Notes: a model not told the origin generated them from the sequence alone. A stretch of 64,000 nt of DNA from Amycolatopsis jiangsuensis (GCF_014204865.1 NZ_JACHMG010000001.1:2170001-2234000), one strand, 5' to 3'; positions 8,915-17,834 are shown, numbered from the stretch's first letter. A program made the numbers and translations.

Positions 8915-9037
8915 CCACGGCAGCTCACGGCCCCTGGTTACCGCCGCTCACGCGCCTGTCGTTCTCGAAAAGCCTACGAGCCCGTTCACGTCAATTCGTC
9001 CGTCGTCGAACGAACCAGACGAACAACACAACACCGG

Positions 9038-10519
9038 TCAGGATTGTCGCAAAGCCCGAGCGCACGCCTCGGGGACCGGGCACCGCACGGGCGCGGTGCG
9101 GTGTTGCGAGGGGCCGCGGCCGCTCCCCAGCCGTTGCCGGATCTTCAGCCGGCCGAACGCCAGCAGTCCTTGGTCGCCTCCTTCATAGCCGTAGCCGCTG
9201 GCCGCGCGACCACCCAAAGGAGCGTCCGGTGCCGCGCCTGCGGCACAGTTCAGCGACACGCTGCCCGCATTGAGTGAGCGGCAGACGTGTTCCGTGCGCA
9301 ACGGGTCCCCGAAAACATAGGCCGACAGTGCGTAGCCGGTACTGTTCGCCCAGGCGACGGCGGTGTCCTCGTCGTCGTAGGCAAGCACGGGCGCGATCGG
9401 CCCGAACGGCTCGTCCGCGAGCACGCGGGCATCCTGAGACAGGTCCGTGATGATCGTGGCCGGGTAATAGTGGCCCGGCCCGTCCGGGACGACCCCACCG
9501 AGCCGCACCAGGGCTCCGCGGCTCACGGCGTCGACCACCAGGGCGTGGACCCGCTGGCGCTGGCGGACGTTGTTGAGGGGACCCATCGTGCCCAGTGCAC
9601 CGGAAGGCATCCGTTGGTTGTCGCAGAGCGGGGCGTGCTGGATGAGCTTCTCCACGAAGGCGTCGTGCACCCTGCGGTCCACGAGGAACCGGCTCGGTGC
9701 CCCGCAACTCTGCCCAGCCGAGCCGAACTTCGCCGGAACCAGAGCCGCCACGGCGGCGTCGAGGTCGGCGTCGGCGGTCACGATGGCAGGCGCGTGGCCG
9801 CCGAGTTCCAATACGCACGCGGTAAGGGAAGTGGCGGCCGCGGCCGCCACCGCGCGCCCGACGCGGGTTGAGCCGGTGAAGGTCACCGTGGTGAACTCCG
9901 GACGCTGGACGAGGGCGTTCGACACCACGGGGTTCGCGTGCACGATCTGGACCGTGCCCGGAGGCAGTCCAGCCGCCGTGACGGCCCGGCCGAACGCGGC
10001 CGCGATCGCGGGAGTCTCTTCGGGTGCCTTCACGACGACGCTGCAGCCCATGACCAAGGCCGGCCCGATCTTCCGGGCGAGGACGACCGCCGGGAAGTTC
10101 CACGGGACGATCGCCAGAACCGGGCCGCCGGGCTCGACCACGACCTCGCGCTCTGCGCCCGCGCGGCCGGGAAGCGGGGATGCGCGGCACAGTTCCGGTG
10201 CCGCCGCGGCGCTCCAGCGCAGCATCTCGACGGCACGGGCGAGTTCGGTGGCGGCCTCTGCCTCGGTCTTTCCGTGTTCCCGGCTGAACGCCGCCGCAAG
10301 CTCGCCGGCTTCCTTCTCCAGGCGGTCGGCCATGGTCAAGACACGGGCACACCGCTCGGCCGTCGGTGTCCGAGCCCAGCCGGGAGAGGCCCCGGCGGCG
10401 GTGCGCGCCACCTGCTCGACCGCGGTGAGCGGCAGCAGGGACACCCGCCCGAGGTGCTCCCCGGTTCTGGGGTCGGTGACCTCGGTCAGGCCGGCTGTGC
10501 CGAACGAGGCAGCATTCAT
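9038..10519 (-). CDS. NAD(P)-dependent aldehyde dehydrogenase
   Basis: Oxidises an aldehyde to an acid. 493 aa with all catalytic landmarks: Asn141 in PWNFP, Glu238 in ELGGHAP, and nucleophile Cys272 in GQSCGAPSR. It resembles the succinate-semialdehyde/aldehyde class. The C-terminus runs about 30 residues past the usual end into an Arg-rich tail, suggesting loss of the original stop. It is the last gene of the region-2 operon, 45 bp after the NTF2-like gene, and the start has a weak ribosome site. The likely role is oxidation of a side-chain aldehyde in the pathway, which is inference. Confidence 0.88.
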   Translation of the reverse strand: MNAASFGTAGLTEVTDPRTGEHLGRVSLLPLTAVEQVARTAAGASPGWARTPTAERCARVLTMADRLEKEAGELAAAFSREHGKTEAEAATELARAVEMLRWSAAAAPELCRASPLPGRAGAEREVVVEPGGPVLAIVPWNFPAVVLARKIGPALVMGCSVVVKAPEETPAIAAAFGRAVTAAGLPPGTVQIVHANPVVSNALVQRPEFTTVTFTGSTRVGRAVAAAAATSLTACVLELGGHAPAIVTADADLDAAVAALVPAKFGSAGQSCGAPSRFLVDRRVHDAFVEKLIQHAPLCDNQRMPSGALGTMGPLNNVRQRQRVHALVVDAVSRGALVRLGGVVPDGPGHYYPATIITDLSQDARVLADEPFGPIAPVLAYDDEDTAVAWANSTGYALSAYVFGDPLRTEHVCRSLNAGSVSLNCAAGAAPDAPLGGRAASGYGYEGGDQGLLAFGRLKIRQRLGSGRGPSQHRTAPVRCPVPEACARALRQS

Positions 10520-10564
10520 CGGCCATCCACTTCGTTCAGGGCGGTAACCGCCAGGTCGAGCGGG

Positions 10565-10939
10565 TCAGATCGCGGCACGGAAGAAGTACGTGGTGCGGCG
10601 GACGATCTTTCCGTCCTGCACCAGGTACGTGTCCGCGAAACCTTCGTCCAGGGAACGTCCGGAGCGGTCCTCCCCGGTGAAGCGGCCCCAGCAAGCCGCC
10701 GATCCGAGATCGGAGACCACCCGGTCCACGAGGTGCCGGCCGACCGAGATGACACGGATGTGGCGGTAGAAGTGCTCGATGTCGGCGAGGCCGGCAAGTG
10801 GTTCGTAGCCGGGGCGCTCATAGACGCAGCCGGGGGCGAAGACGTCGGTCAGCTCGTCCCACCTCCGTTCGTCGATGACCGTGAACAGGTCCGTGACGAG
10901 TCGTTCCGCGGTGCGTGGTGCCGGAATCAGGGTGGTCAC
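10565..10939 (-). CDS. NTF2-like / SnoaL-like protein
   Basis: 124 aa from a GTG start with GGAGA nine bases upstream. The alpha-plus-beta-barrel pattern of the NTF2 fold is visible: an N-terminal helix with FTVIDERRWDELTDVFAP, a YRHIRV middle, and a closing strand pair DGKIVRRTTYFF. Family members are isomerases, cyclases, hydrolases or non-catalytic binding proteins, so only the fold is assigned. It lies between the Fe/2OG oxygenase (73 bp) and the aldehyde dehydrogenase. Confidence 0.7.
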   Translation of the reverse strand: MTTLIPAPRTAERLVTDLFTVIDERRWDELTDVFAPGCVYERPGYEPLAGLADIEHFYRHIRVISVGRHLVDRVVSDLGSAACWGRFTGEDRSGRSLDEGFADTYLVQDGKIVRRTTYFFRAAI

Positions 10940-11012
10940 TGTGCGGGTTCTCCGATCGGGTAGGACAGCTTGCGGAGTGGTCGCAGGGCGGGAACGGGAT
11001 GGAACTGTGTGC

Positions 11013-11879
11013 CTACGTCCATGAGACGACGGTCGAGTCGTCGATGAAGCCGAAGATGGCCGCCAGGGTCGTGCGCCGCAGCTCCGGGTCGGTATTGGGC
11101 TCCACGGCGTGCACATGGGCGCCGTTGAAGACGTATACGTCGCCGGCGTTGACCTCGAGCCACTCCATCTCGACGCCGTCGAGGGACTCGAGCGGATAAG
11201 GTGAGCCGGTGTGGTGCAGGCCGAGACGGAGCTTGCTAGCGTCATCCGGCTGAACGTTCCAGTAGGCGAGGCGCCCGCCGTTGCCGTTCTCCAGGCAGAT
11301 GTTCAGGGCCACGACGTTGTGGTCGACGACCCGCTGGATCTCGAAGTCCGCCTGCTGCGGCTCGGTGCACTGCGACCGGTCATCGTGCGGGGCGAGGGCG
11401 TACTCGCCGTGTCCGTGCCAGGAGCGCAGCAATCCCCGGCAGGCCTGCGCGCCGTCGTGCTGCGCGAGACGTACGTGTACTCCGTCAGGGGCGAGGACGT
11501 CGGCCAGTCCCTGGTGGAAGCGCTTGATCGGGTCGCCGGGAACGTCGAGGACCGCGTCGACGGCCTCGGCGGCCTCGGCCGACTCCTGCAGGTAGGTTCG
11601 CGTGGTCTTGTGGTAGTGGTAGGCGCCCAGGAAGTGCCCGGGAGCCTCGACGCCACGTGTCCTGCGGTGGGGGCTGGCCCAGAACCGTTCGGCGAGGGTC
11701 CCGCAGGTCTCCGGGTCCACCATGCCACGGAACATGGCACCCGCGATCCTTCCGCGTAGTACGTCCACGACGGCGTGTGGGTCGAACCCGGAGTACTCAC
11801 GGATGGCGAAATAGTCTGGAGCGCCGCTCCAGCCGGTGACGGGACCGGCCGTGGTCAGGGCTTCTTCGGTGAATGTCAC
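11013..11879 (-). CDS. Fe(II)/2-oxoglutarate-dependent oxygenase
   Basis: 288 aa, starting at GTG with AGGGAG seven bases before. The iron triad is visible: His165-x-Asp167 in LAPHDDRSQ, the distal His257 (or 255) in AHVHAVEP, and an Arg268/269 that would bind 2-oxoglutarate. The domain resembles free-amino-acid hydroxylases of peptide antibiotic pathways. The preceding gene, a PLP aminotransferase, is 40 bp away. The substrate is unknown; amino-acid hydroxylation is the best guess. It is unrelated in sequence to the hydroxylase at 548-1534. Confidence 0.8.
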   Translation of the reverse strand: MTFTEEALTTAGPVTGWSGAPDYFAIREYSGFDPHAVVDVLRGRIAGAMFRGMVDPETCGTLAERFWASPHRRTRGVEAPGHFLGAYHYHKTTRTYLQESAEAAEAVDAVLDVPGDPIKRFHQGLADVLAPDGVHVRLAQHDGAQACRGLLRSWHGHGEYALAPHDDRSQCTEPQQADFEIQRVVDHNVVALNICLENGNGGRLAYWNVQPDDASKLRLGLHHTGSPYPLESLDGVEMEWLEVNAGDVYVFNGAHVHAVEPNTDPELRRTTLAAIFGFIDDSTVVSWT

Positions 11880-11919
11880 GTCGTGCTCCCTTCGGAGGGT
11901 TTAGTCGGAAGTGCGGAGT

Positions 11920-13131
11920 TCATCCTTGGGGGACCAGGTGGGTCCGGGCGTACGCGATGTCGAGTCGTCCCGCCGCATCGCGCATCCGTTCCGCGGTAAG
12001 GGCGGCGTAGGAAAGCCTCAGTCGGCGCGTTCCATCGGACTCCACGCAGAACGGTGCTCCCGGCACGACGGCGACCCCGGCATCGAGGGCCGCCCGGGCG
12101 AGCCGCGCGGAGTCGGCGTTGGGGGCGGCCAAGGCGCACCAGACGAAGAGGCCGCCGCGCGGTTTCTCGAACTCCAGCCATGGCGTCCGTTCGGCGAGTA
12201 CCTCCGCGAACCGGTTTGCCCGGTCACGGTAGAAGCTACGCAGGCCGGCCAGGTGCGGGGCGAGGAAGCCCGGTGTGCCGAGGAGTTCCGCCACCACGTG
12301 CTGACCGAAGGTGTTGGTCTGCAGGTCGGTGTGCTGTTTGGCGCCGGCGAGGACTGCCGTCAAGCGCGCCGGGGCAACCAGTGCGGCGACCCGGAAGCCG
12401 GGACACAGCGTCTTGGACAGGCTCATCAAGCGGATGACGCCGGCGTGGGACAGCTCGAGAGAAGGGTGGCGGATCCCGTCGAAAGCGAGGTCGGCGTAGG
12501 GGTCGTCCTCCACGATGAGGAACCCGTACCGGTCCGCGAGGTCGGCGAGGTGGCGGCGGCGCGCGGGACTGAGCATCGCGCCGGTGGGGTTGTGGAAGTG
12601 CGGTACTACGTAAACGAGCTTGCAGCGGACGCCCGCCGCCAGCCGCGCTTCCAGGACGTCGGTGTCCATGCCGTCGCGGTCACAGGGCACAGGCAGCAGC
12701 CGGGCGCCCGCGGCCCGGAACGTCTGCACGGCACCGAGATAGCTGGGGTCGTCGAGCGCGACCACATCGTCTTCCTCGATGAAGGCTCCCGCGACGAGTG
12801 ACAGGCCCTGCTGGCTGCCGCTGGTGATCAGGACGTTGGCCGCGGTGGTGGGGGCACCGCTGCGGCCGGCCAGTTCCGCCGCGCACTCTCGCATCCGGCC
12901 GACGCCCTCGGTCGGCGCGTACTGCAGTGCGGCGGTGCCCGAGTGGGACAGCGTTCGATCGACGGCGTCGCGCACCGCGGCGCGTGGGAACGTCTCGGCG
13001 GCAGGTAGTCCGCCGGCCAGGGACAGCACACCAGGTGATGCGGCCGCGGCGAGGATGTCGCGAATGGCGTCGGAGGCGCCACGCCTGGTGCGCTGGGAGA
13101 TCAAAGGGGTGAAGTCCCGAGGATCAGGCAT
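11920..13131 (-). CDS. PLP-dependent aminotransferase class I/II (LysN/MocR-like)
   Basis: 403 aa, fold type I. The Schiff-base lysine is Lys240 in SLSKTLCPGFR. The pyridoxal ring contacts HNPTG (Asn181) and EDDPYADL (Asp209/210) are intact, with SGSQQGL as the phosphate-binding turn. It resembles 2-aminoadipate/kynurenine-type enzymes without the GntR DNA-binding domain. The ATG at 13131 has GGAGG inside the end of the preceding small ORF and overlaps it by 8 bp, so the two are translationally linked. It probably makes or uses a 2-oxo acid for the pathway. Confidence 0.9.
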   Translation of the reverse strand: MPDPRDFTPLISQRTRRGASDAIRDILAAAASPGVLSLAGGLPAAETFPRAAVRDAVDRTLSHSGTAALQYAPTEGVGRMRECAAELAGRSGAPTTAANVLITSGSQQGLSLVAGAFIEEDDVVALDDPSYLGAVQTFRAAGARLLPVPCDRDGMDTDVLEARLAAGVRCKLVYVVPHFHNPTGAMLSPARRRHLADLADRYGFLIVEDDPYADLAFDGIRHPSLELSHAGVIRLMSLSKTLCPGFRVAALVAPARLTAVLAGAKQHTDLQTNTFGQHVVAELLGTPGFLAPHLAGLRSFYRDRANRFAEVLAERTPWLEFEKPRGGLFVWCALAAPNADSARLARAALDAGVAVVPGAPFCVESDGTRRLRLSYAALTAERMRDAAGRLDIAYARTHLVPQG

Positions 13132-13393
13132 CGGCCACCTCCCGCGCCGCTCCGCCGGTCCGCAGGTCCGTCTTCCTGAACTGGCGGGGAATAGGGAGTA
13201 GTACGGCTACCGCCCCGGCGAGCACGATCAGCAGTCCGGCGCCGGTGACACTGAACCCCTTGCCCATCAGGTCCGCGTCCGGTCCGGCGACCGCCGGACC
13301 GAGCGCGACGATCGCGGTGCCGGGTAGTGGCACCAGCCGTGCCGGGAAAACAGCGCGCTCGGCTGGGTACCCGGGGACGGTGACGTCGTTCAT
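13124..13393 (-). CDS. Small membrane ORF, possibly the C-terminal remnant of an MFS transporter
   Basis: 89 aa with good GC3. One clear membrane helix is at about residues 50-68 (VTGAGLLIVLAGAVAVLLP), preceded by IVALGPAVAGPDADLMG and followed by a basic stretch. This order resembles the last helices of MFS transporters, so it may be a leftover transporter end that is still translated. The start codon overlaps the 35-codon ORF upstream (TCATGA), and its end overlaps the aminotransferase start. It could equally be a real small membrane protein. Confidence 0.5.
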   Translation of the reverse strand: MNDVTVPGYPAERAVFPARLVPLPGTAIVALGPAVAGPDADLMGKGFSVTGAGLLIVLAGAVAVLLPIPRQFRKTDLRTGGAAREVADA

Positions 13394-13497
13394 GAGCGGC
13401 CCCGCCAGCCGCCTCGACCGGAGATCCGTGCCGGTTGTCCGCCGAGGTTGCGGCGGGCGCGGATCCGTGCACCGGAGTCGTCTGCCGGATGAGTCAC
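13390..13497 (-). CDS. 35-aa basic Arg/Gly-rich mini-ORF
   Basis: A GTG start with an excellent AAGGAG site eight bases upstream; the stop overlaps the next ATG as ATGA. The product begins MTHPADDSGARIRARRNLGG and ends RGGWRGRS, with no Cys and no hydrophobic segment. GC3 is lower than in neighbours, so coding status is uncertain. It may be a leader that couples translation, a peptide scaffold for the nearby ligase, or a decay product. It lies 92 bp after the MFS gene. Confidence 0.3.
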   Translation of the reverse strand: MTHPADDSGARIRARRNLGGQPARISGRGGWRGRS

Positions 13498-13589
13498 TTC
13501 ACTGTCTCCTTCGTGCAGGTGGTGTCGGCGGCGAGGCGTCCAGCGCTTCGACGAGAGCCTCGCCGATCTCCGCCGCGGCTCGGGATGGC

Positions 13590-15023
13590 TCACTGTGGGG
13601 TGGCAGACCCCGGCGGGGTGCCTGACGACGCCTTTTCCTCGCCACCGCCGAGCACCGGCCGCGCATTCGGCGGGTGGCCGTCGGCAAGCCGCTCCCCCTG
13701 CGCGACCTCCCCGGCCGGTGTGACCTCGGCCAAGCCCGCGGGCTGCCGTCCGAGTCCGAACACGAGCGGTACGGACAACACGCTGATCCCGGCGAGAAAC
13801 ACCCAGGGCAGCACCGCACCGCCCGCCAACAGGGCGGTGAGCAACGCCGGGGCGAAGGCGCCGCCGACCGACCAGGACAGGTTGTAGACACCCAGATACC
13901 GGCCTTGCAGGTGTTCGGGCGCCATCACGACGCTCAGTCCGCTGATCGGCGGCGAGCTGAGGATCTCGGCCATGGTGTAAAGCACCACCGCGATCAGCAG
14001 CCCGGCGATCACCGCCCAGCGAGGCACCAAGAGCAGCGTGCCGAAGACGATGAACGCCGTTGCGTTGAGCAGCAGCGCCAGCACCAGCACCGCTCCTGGC
14101 CTGCGGTATTCGATCCACCGGCCGGCGAGGGTCTGGAGCACTGCGACCATGCCCGTGTTCAGCACGACCAGCACGCCGACGATCCCGGAGCCGATGCCGA
14201 GGTTGTCCACCACGTAGACAGCGAGCAGCACCTTCAGCACTGTGGACGCGAAAGCGAACGAGATACTTGCCGCAACCAGCCGAAGGTATTTCGTGTCCTT
14301 CAGCACGCTTCCGCCGGGAGCTCGTGCGACGGTTTCCCCCGCGGCACGCCGTGTGCCGGCGGGCTTCGGCTCCACGGGCCCGCCGCCGGCCGGCTTGCTC
14401 GCGTCCACATTCCGGAAGGTGATCACGAGCCAGCCCGCGACAGCGAACGTGACCGCGTTGATCACCATGATCCCCCGCAGCCAGCCGGCGCTTCCGATGC
14501 TCAGAGCTACCGCGGACGCGGCGGCACCGACACCCACGCCGACATTGCGCAAGGCACGGGCCAAGCCGAACCAGCGGGCCCGCTCGACGCCTCGGGAGAT
14601 CAGCACGATAAGGGGGTTGTTGCCCATCCAGAATGCCGTGGCACCGAGTTGCACGACGAACTGCCACAGCGCGATCTGCCAGGCCGAATGCGAGAACAGG
14701 AAACCGATGAATCCGACGACAGACACCCAGTTGCCCGCGGCGATCACGGTGCGCGGACCGCAAAGGTCCAACAGACGCCCGACCAAGAGTGGAACCGGCA
14801 GGGCGAGCAGCTGGCCAACGGTCAGCGCGGTACCGACGGCGACCAGCGACAGCGAAGTCGTCTTCACGAAGAAGACGACGGTGAACGCCGATACCAACCC
14901 GTTTCCCAGACTGTCGATCAGGTTGGCCGAGACGAACCGACCCTTTCCCGTGAGGTCCGGCAGGCCCCAGAACGCCTGCGTTCGCTGCCATGCCGAAGGC
15001 ACGGTGGAATGCTGCCCCGTCAT
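13590..15023 (-). CDS. MFS transporter, probable exporter
   Basis: 477 aa with about 12 hydrophobic helices and a long charged loop after helix 6 (about residues 205-245), as in MFS drug exporters. The proline-rich C-terminal tail is cytoplasmic-like. The ATG lies only 9 bp after the ATP-grasp gene stop, so the two are co-transcribed. Export of, or resistance to, the cluster product is the likely role. Confidence 0.85.
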   Translation of the reverse strand: MTGQHSTVPSAWQRTQAFWGLPDLTGKGRFVSANLIDSLGNGLVSAFTVVFFVKTTSLSLVAVGTALTVGQLLALPVPLLVGRLLDLCGPRTVIAAGNWVSVVGFIGFLFSHSAWQIALWQFVVQLGATAFWMGNNPLIVLISRGVERARWFGLARALRNVGVGVGAAASAVALSIGSAGWLRGIMVINAVTFAVAGWLVITFRNVDASKPAGGGPVEPKPAGTRRAAGETVARAPGGSVLKDTKYLRLVAASISFAFASTVLKVLLAVYVVDNLGIGSGIVGVLVVLNTGMVAVLQTLAGRWIEYRRPGAVLVLALLLNATAFIVFGTLLLVPRWAVIAGLLIAVVLYTMAEILSSPPISGLSVVMAPEHLQGRYLGVYNLSWSVGGAFAPALLTALLAGGAVLPWVFLAGISVLSVPLVFGLGRQPAGLAEVTPAGEVAQGERLADGHPPNARPVLGGGEEKASSGTPPGSATPQ

Positions 15024-15032
15024 GATTTCTCG

Positions 15033-16430
15033 TTATTTCGCCGCATCAGCGGGCACTGCGCCTTGCGGCAGATCGGCCACCTCGGCCGGCAGCTCGCGCT
15101 GCTGGAAGACAGCCGCGGCGTGCGCGTCCGCATGGGACGTGAAGGAGATAATGCTTCCCGAACCGGCAGGCACCGCCTTTGCGCGCAGCCCCGCGAAACC
15201 TTCAGGCGTGTAGAACATACCGTAAGCCGCATGCCATTCCTCGGCTTTCCCGGCCACCGGGTTCACCACGAACTCAGGTCGCGGCTTCACCCTCTGCTGC
15301 ACGACACATCCTTCGACGGCCGAGGTCTCCAGCGCCTGCCGCCACATGACATCGTCGGTTTCCCAGCCCACCACGGCACCAACACCACCACCACGCGCGT
15401 TGACCTTCAGGATCAACTGATCGCGCCGCGCCAGGCATTCGTCGAACAGGTCGGTACGGAGCGCTTCGGTGTTGATCAGCCGGGTCCACGGCAGGACTCG
15501 ATCGACGAGCCGGCATTCGTCCTCGCCGAGCGCGCGTCGCCACGCCGGGTCCGAAAGCAGAGCCAGACAGGCCTTATTGGCAAACACATTGCTGGACAAC
15601 GGAGTCCACAGGTGCACGCGGCCAGCCCGGTGCGCACGCAACACGGGTGCGACCAGGTCCCAGCCGTCAGGCTCCTCGACGATCTGGTCCGGGACGAAGG
15701 CGCGGTAGACCACGTCGATCTTCGTATCACCGAGGTAGAGCGCCCCGCCGCGTTCGTGCACGTCGGGAACCTCGGCCACCAGGATGTCGAGGCCCGCCGA
15801 GCGCAGTGCGGCTTGGAAGTTGCGCCAGAGCTCACCGTAGACCTCCAGGCCACCACGCCATTCCAGCAAGGCCACCACGGGTTCGCGCCCGGGTGCCACC
15901 CGCGCACCGAAGCGGCGCAGCGTCTCCACCACAGCGCGAACGGGGTGGACGTAACCAAGCTGGTTCCGGCGCGCGAAGCCGGCGAAGGCGTCGACCTCCA
16001 TCATCGCCTGGGAAATCTCACTCGCGAGGGCCCAGCCGCCACACTCGCTTCCCAAGTTGGTCTCGAGGAGCTTGAACGAGGTACCGTCGTGATACATGTC
16101 GGCCCGGCCATAGCAGGGCGGCAGCAGATCATCGAACTCCCGTATCGCCGCCCAGCGGCCGTCGCCGATGTCGAGGACCGACCGGAACTTGTCCAAATTG
16201 CCGTCGAACATCCGATCCGGCAAGGAAAGAGTCAGGTCGACAAGGTGCCGCAGGTCTTCGGCGAACCGGTGAATCTCACGTTCGTCGACGAAGAGAGGCC
16301 GGGCCAGGTACTTGCCGTTCCAAGCCGCGAGCGTCGGGTACTTCTTGACGTGCGGGATGACCTCGCGCAGGTCGCCGCCCGGTGCGCAGAGCTCCTCGTT
16401 GTACTGGGCCGCCACCCGCTCCGCCGACAT
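15033..16430 (-). CDS. Circularly permuted ATP-grasp ligase (glutathionylspermidine-synthase-like)
   Basis: 465 aa; the ATG at 16430 follows GTGGAG. The N-terminal half carries GRADMYHDGTSFKLLETNLG (Arg109-x-Asp111, Glu123-x-Asn125). This corresponds to the Mg/ATP-binding R-x-D and E-x-N of GSP-synthase-type permuted ATP-grasp enzymes. A later ILKVNARGGGVGAVVG and CVVQQRVKP match the lysine and adenine-binding strands. Such enzymes form amide bonds between a carboxylate and an amine. It heads the minus-strand operon and is divergent from the FemAB-like gene. I know no characterised close relative, so the substrates are open. Confidence 0.75.
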   Translation of the reverse strand: MSAERVAAQYNEELCAPGGDLREVIPHVKKYPTLAAWNGKYLARPLFVDEREIHRFAEDLRHLVDLTLSLPDRMFDGNLDKFRSVLDIGDGRWAAIREFDDLLPPCYGRADMYHDGTSFKLLETNLGSECGGWALASEISQAMMEVDAFAGFARRNQLGYVHPVRAVVETLRRFGARVAPGREPVVALLEWRGGLEVYGELWRNFQAALRSAGLDILVAEVPDVHERGGALYLGDTKIDVVYRAFVPDQIVEEPDGWDLVAPVLRAHRAGRVHLWTPLSSNVFANKACLALLSDPAWRRALGEDECRLVDRVLPWTRLINTEALRTDLFDECLARRDQLILKVNARGGGVGAVVGWETDDVMWRQALETSAVEGCVVQQRVKPRPEFVVNPVAGKAEEWHAAYGMFYTPEGFAGLRAKAVPAGSGSIISFTSHADAHAAAVFQQRELPAEVADLPQGAVPADAAK

Positions 16431-16685
16431 GAATTCTCCACTCTTGCTCGATGCTGACCGGACCTCCACGGCCCACCGGATTCACTGTTCCACTCCGGAC
16501 TACCGCCACACTCAATTGCGGCTACATTCACGGCTGATGCGGACAAATCCAGGCGACTCAAGCGCGGCTCAACTGCCCGCTCACGTCCGCCGCGGACGGC
16601 GCGAATCTGTGTTATCAATGAACTGCTCCAAGGACCCGGGAATACCACTCGCGGGCACGGTCGAGCCGAGATCACGGGAGGCACC

Positions 16686-17834
16686 ATGCCCGCCACGGCG
16701 GACACTTTCGCCGATGCCATCGGCGGTCTTGAGGACAGCGAGTGGGATCGGCTCGCCGGCAACAGGTTCTACTCGTCCGCGCTGTGGCTGCAAATCTGCG
16801 CCCTGGAGCCCGGAGCGGTTTCCGGCGGGCTGTGCGTGAAGACCCGGGGCGGCGGCCGGGCCGCGGTTCCGGTAGCGGCGGTGACCGACGCCCCCACTCC
16901 GGACATGCGGTGGCACGACGTCCTCGCCGCACGCGGCCTGCCGGCACCCGAGCCGGGCGGTCTTCTCATCGGCCAGCGCCGCGGCTATCTGGCACATCTG
17001 CTGACCGAAGACGGTGCCGACCGGACCGAGGCCGCCGCCGAGTTGCTCGACGCCGTGCGTGCGCTGCGCTCACCGCTGCACGAGGCGTCGAAGATCGCCC
17101 GCGTGGCGATGTATCTGACCACCGAGGACGTCACGACGTTGCGCGCGGCGGGATGCCACACCGTCCCGATCGCGTTGACGACCGACGCCTGGATCCACAT
17201 CCCACCCGGTGGCTACGACGCATGGCTGGAATCCCTTTCGGCACACCGCGCCCGCCGGATCCGCAGCGAAGTGCGGAAGTTCGAAAAGGCCGGGTACGAG
17301 GTGGAGCACCGGACGCTCGGCGAGGCCTGGCCGGACGCCGCCCGGCTGCTGGCCCTGTCGCTGCGTCGCTACGGCCGGAACGTCGACGTGGCTCCGATGG
17401 CCGGCTCCCTGCGCGAGCAGGGCGAACTGGCCGGTTCGCGTGCCGAGGTAGCGCTGTGCTCGCGGCCCGGTGAACCACCCATCGGCTTCTGCCTGTACTA
17501 CCGGTGTGGCGACACCGTCTACCTGCGGGCGCACGGCCTCGATCACAGCCGGCTCGCCTCGGCCGCCGAATACTTCAACCTCACCTACTACATGGCGGCG
17601 CGGCTCCCCGGCGTGCGCTGGCTACACGCGGGCGCGGGTTCGGCGGAGGGAAAAGTACTGCGCGGCGCGACGCTCCGGCCGTTGTGGCTGCTGGACCTGT
17701 CCAGGGACAGCCCGCTGGTCGGCCACGATGGCGAGATTCGCGAGCACAACCGCGCTCAGCTCGCCGGCTTGGAAGACTCGTCCCCAGCAATTGCCGAGGC
17801 TTTGGATCACGACCTTTGGAAGCTGTACTGCTGA
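16686..17834 (+). CDS. FemAB/BioF2-like GNAT transferase
   Basis: 382 aa, ATG with GGGAGG upstream. The centre GGYDAWLESLSAHRARRIRSE is typical of the BioF2-like Acetyltransf_6 and FemAB-like families. It is followed by a second GNAT-like half with IGFCLYYRCGDTVYLRAHG and a terminal segment AGAGSAEGKVLRG. Relatives transfer acyl or aminoacyl groups, some from aminoacyl-tRNA. It shares a 255-bp divergent promoter region with the ATP-grasp operon, so joint peptide-bond or acyl-transfer chemistry is likely. The donor is unknown. Confidence 0.75.
   Translation: MPATADTFADAIGGLEDSEWDRLAGNRFYSSALWLQICALEPGAVSGGLCVKTRGGGRAAVPVAAVTDAPTPDMRWHDVLAARGLPAPEPGGLLIGQRRGYLAHLLTEDGADRTEAAAELLDAVRALRSPLHEASKIARVAMYLTTEDVTTLRAAGCHTVPIALTTDAWIHIPPGGYDAWLESLSAHRARRIRSEVRKFEKAGYEVEHRTLGEAWPDAARLLALSLRRYGRNVDVAPMAGSLREQGELAGSRAEVALCSRPGEPPIGFCLYYRCGDTVYLRAHGLDHSRLASAAEYFNLTYYMAARLPGVRWLHAGAGSAEGKVLRGATLRPLWLLDLSRDSPLVGHDGEIREHNRAQLAGLEDSSPAIAEALDHDLWKLYC

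Larger units (their letters stand above)
7494..9037. other. Gene-poor stretch of about 1.5 kb
   Basis: No ORF here has a convincing start site, family resemblance or codon bias. Base composition drops locally, with A-rich runs around 7740-7850. It includes the promoter region of the regulator, a perfect 11-bp inverted repeat near 8.6 kb and one weak 59-codon ORF, both listed separately. It separates the deazaguanine block from the aldehyde dehydrogenase block. Confidence 0.5.

Noticed and set aside
13674..16457. A 927-codon plus-strand frame opposite the MFS and ATP-grasp genes
   Set aside because: High-GC antisense shadow rich in Arg, His, Asp and Gln; the minus-strand genes have domains and starts.
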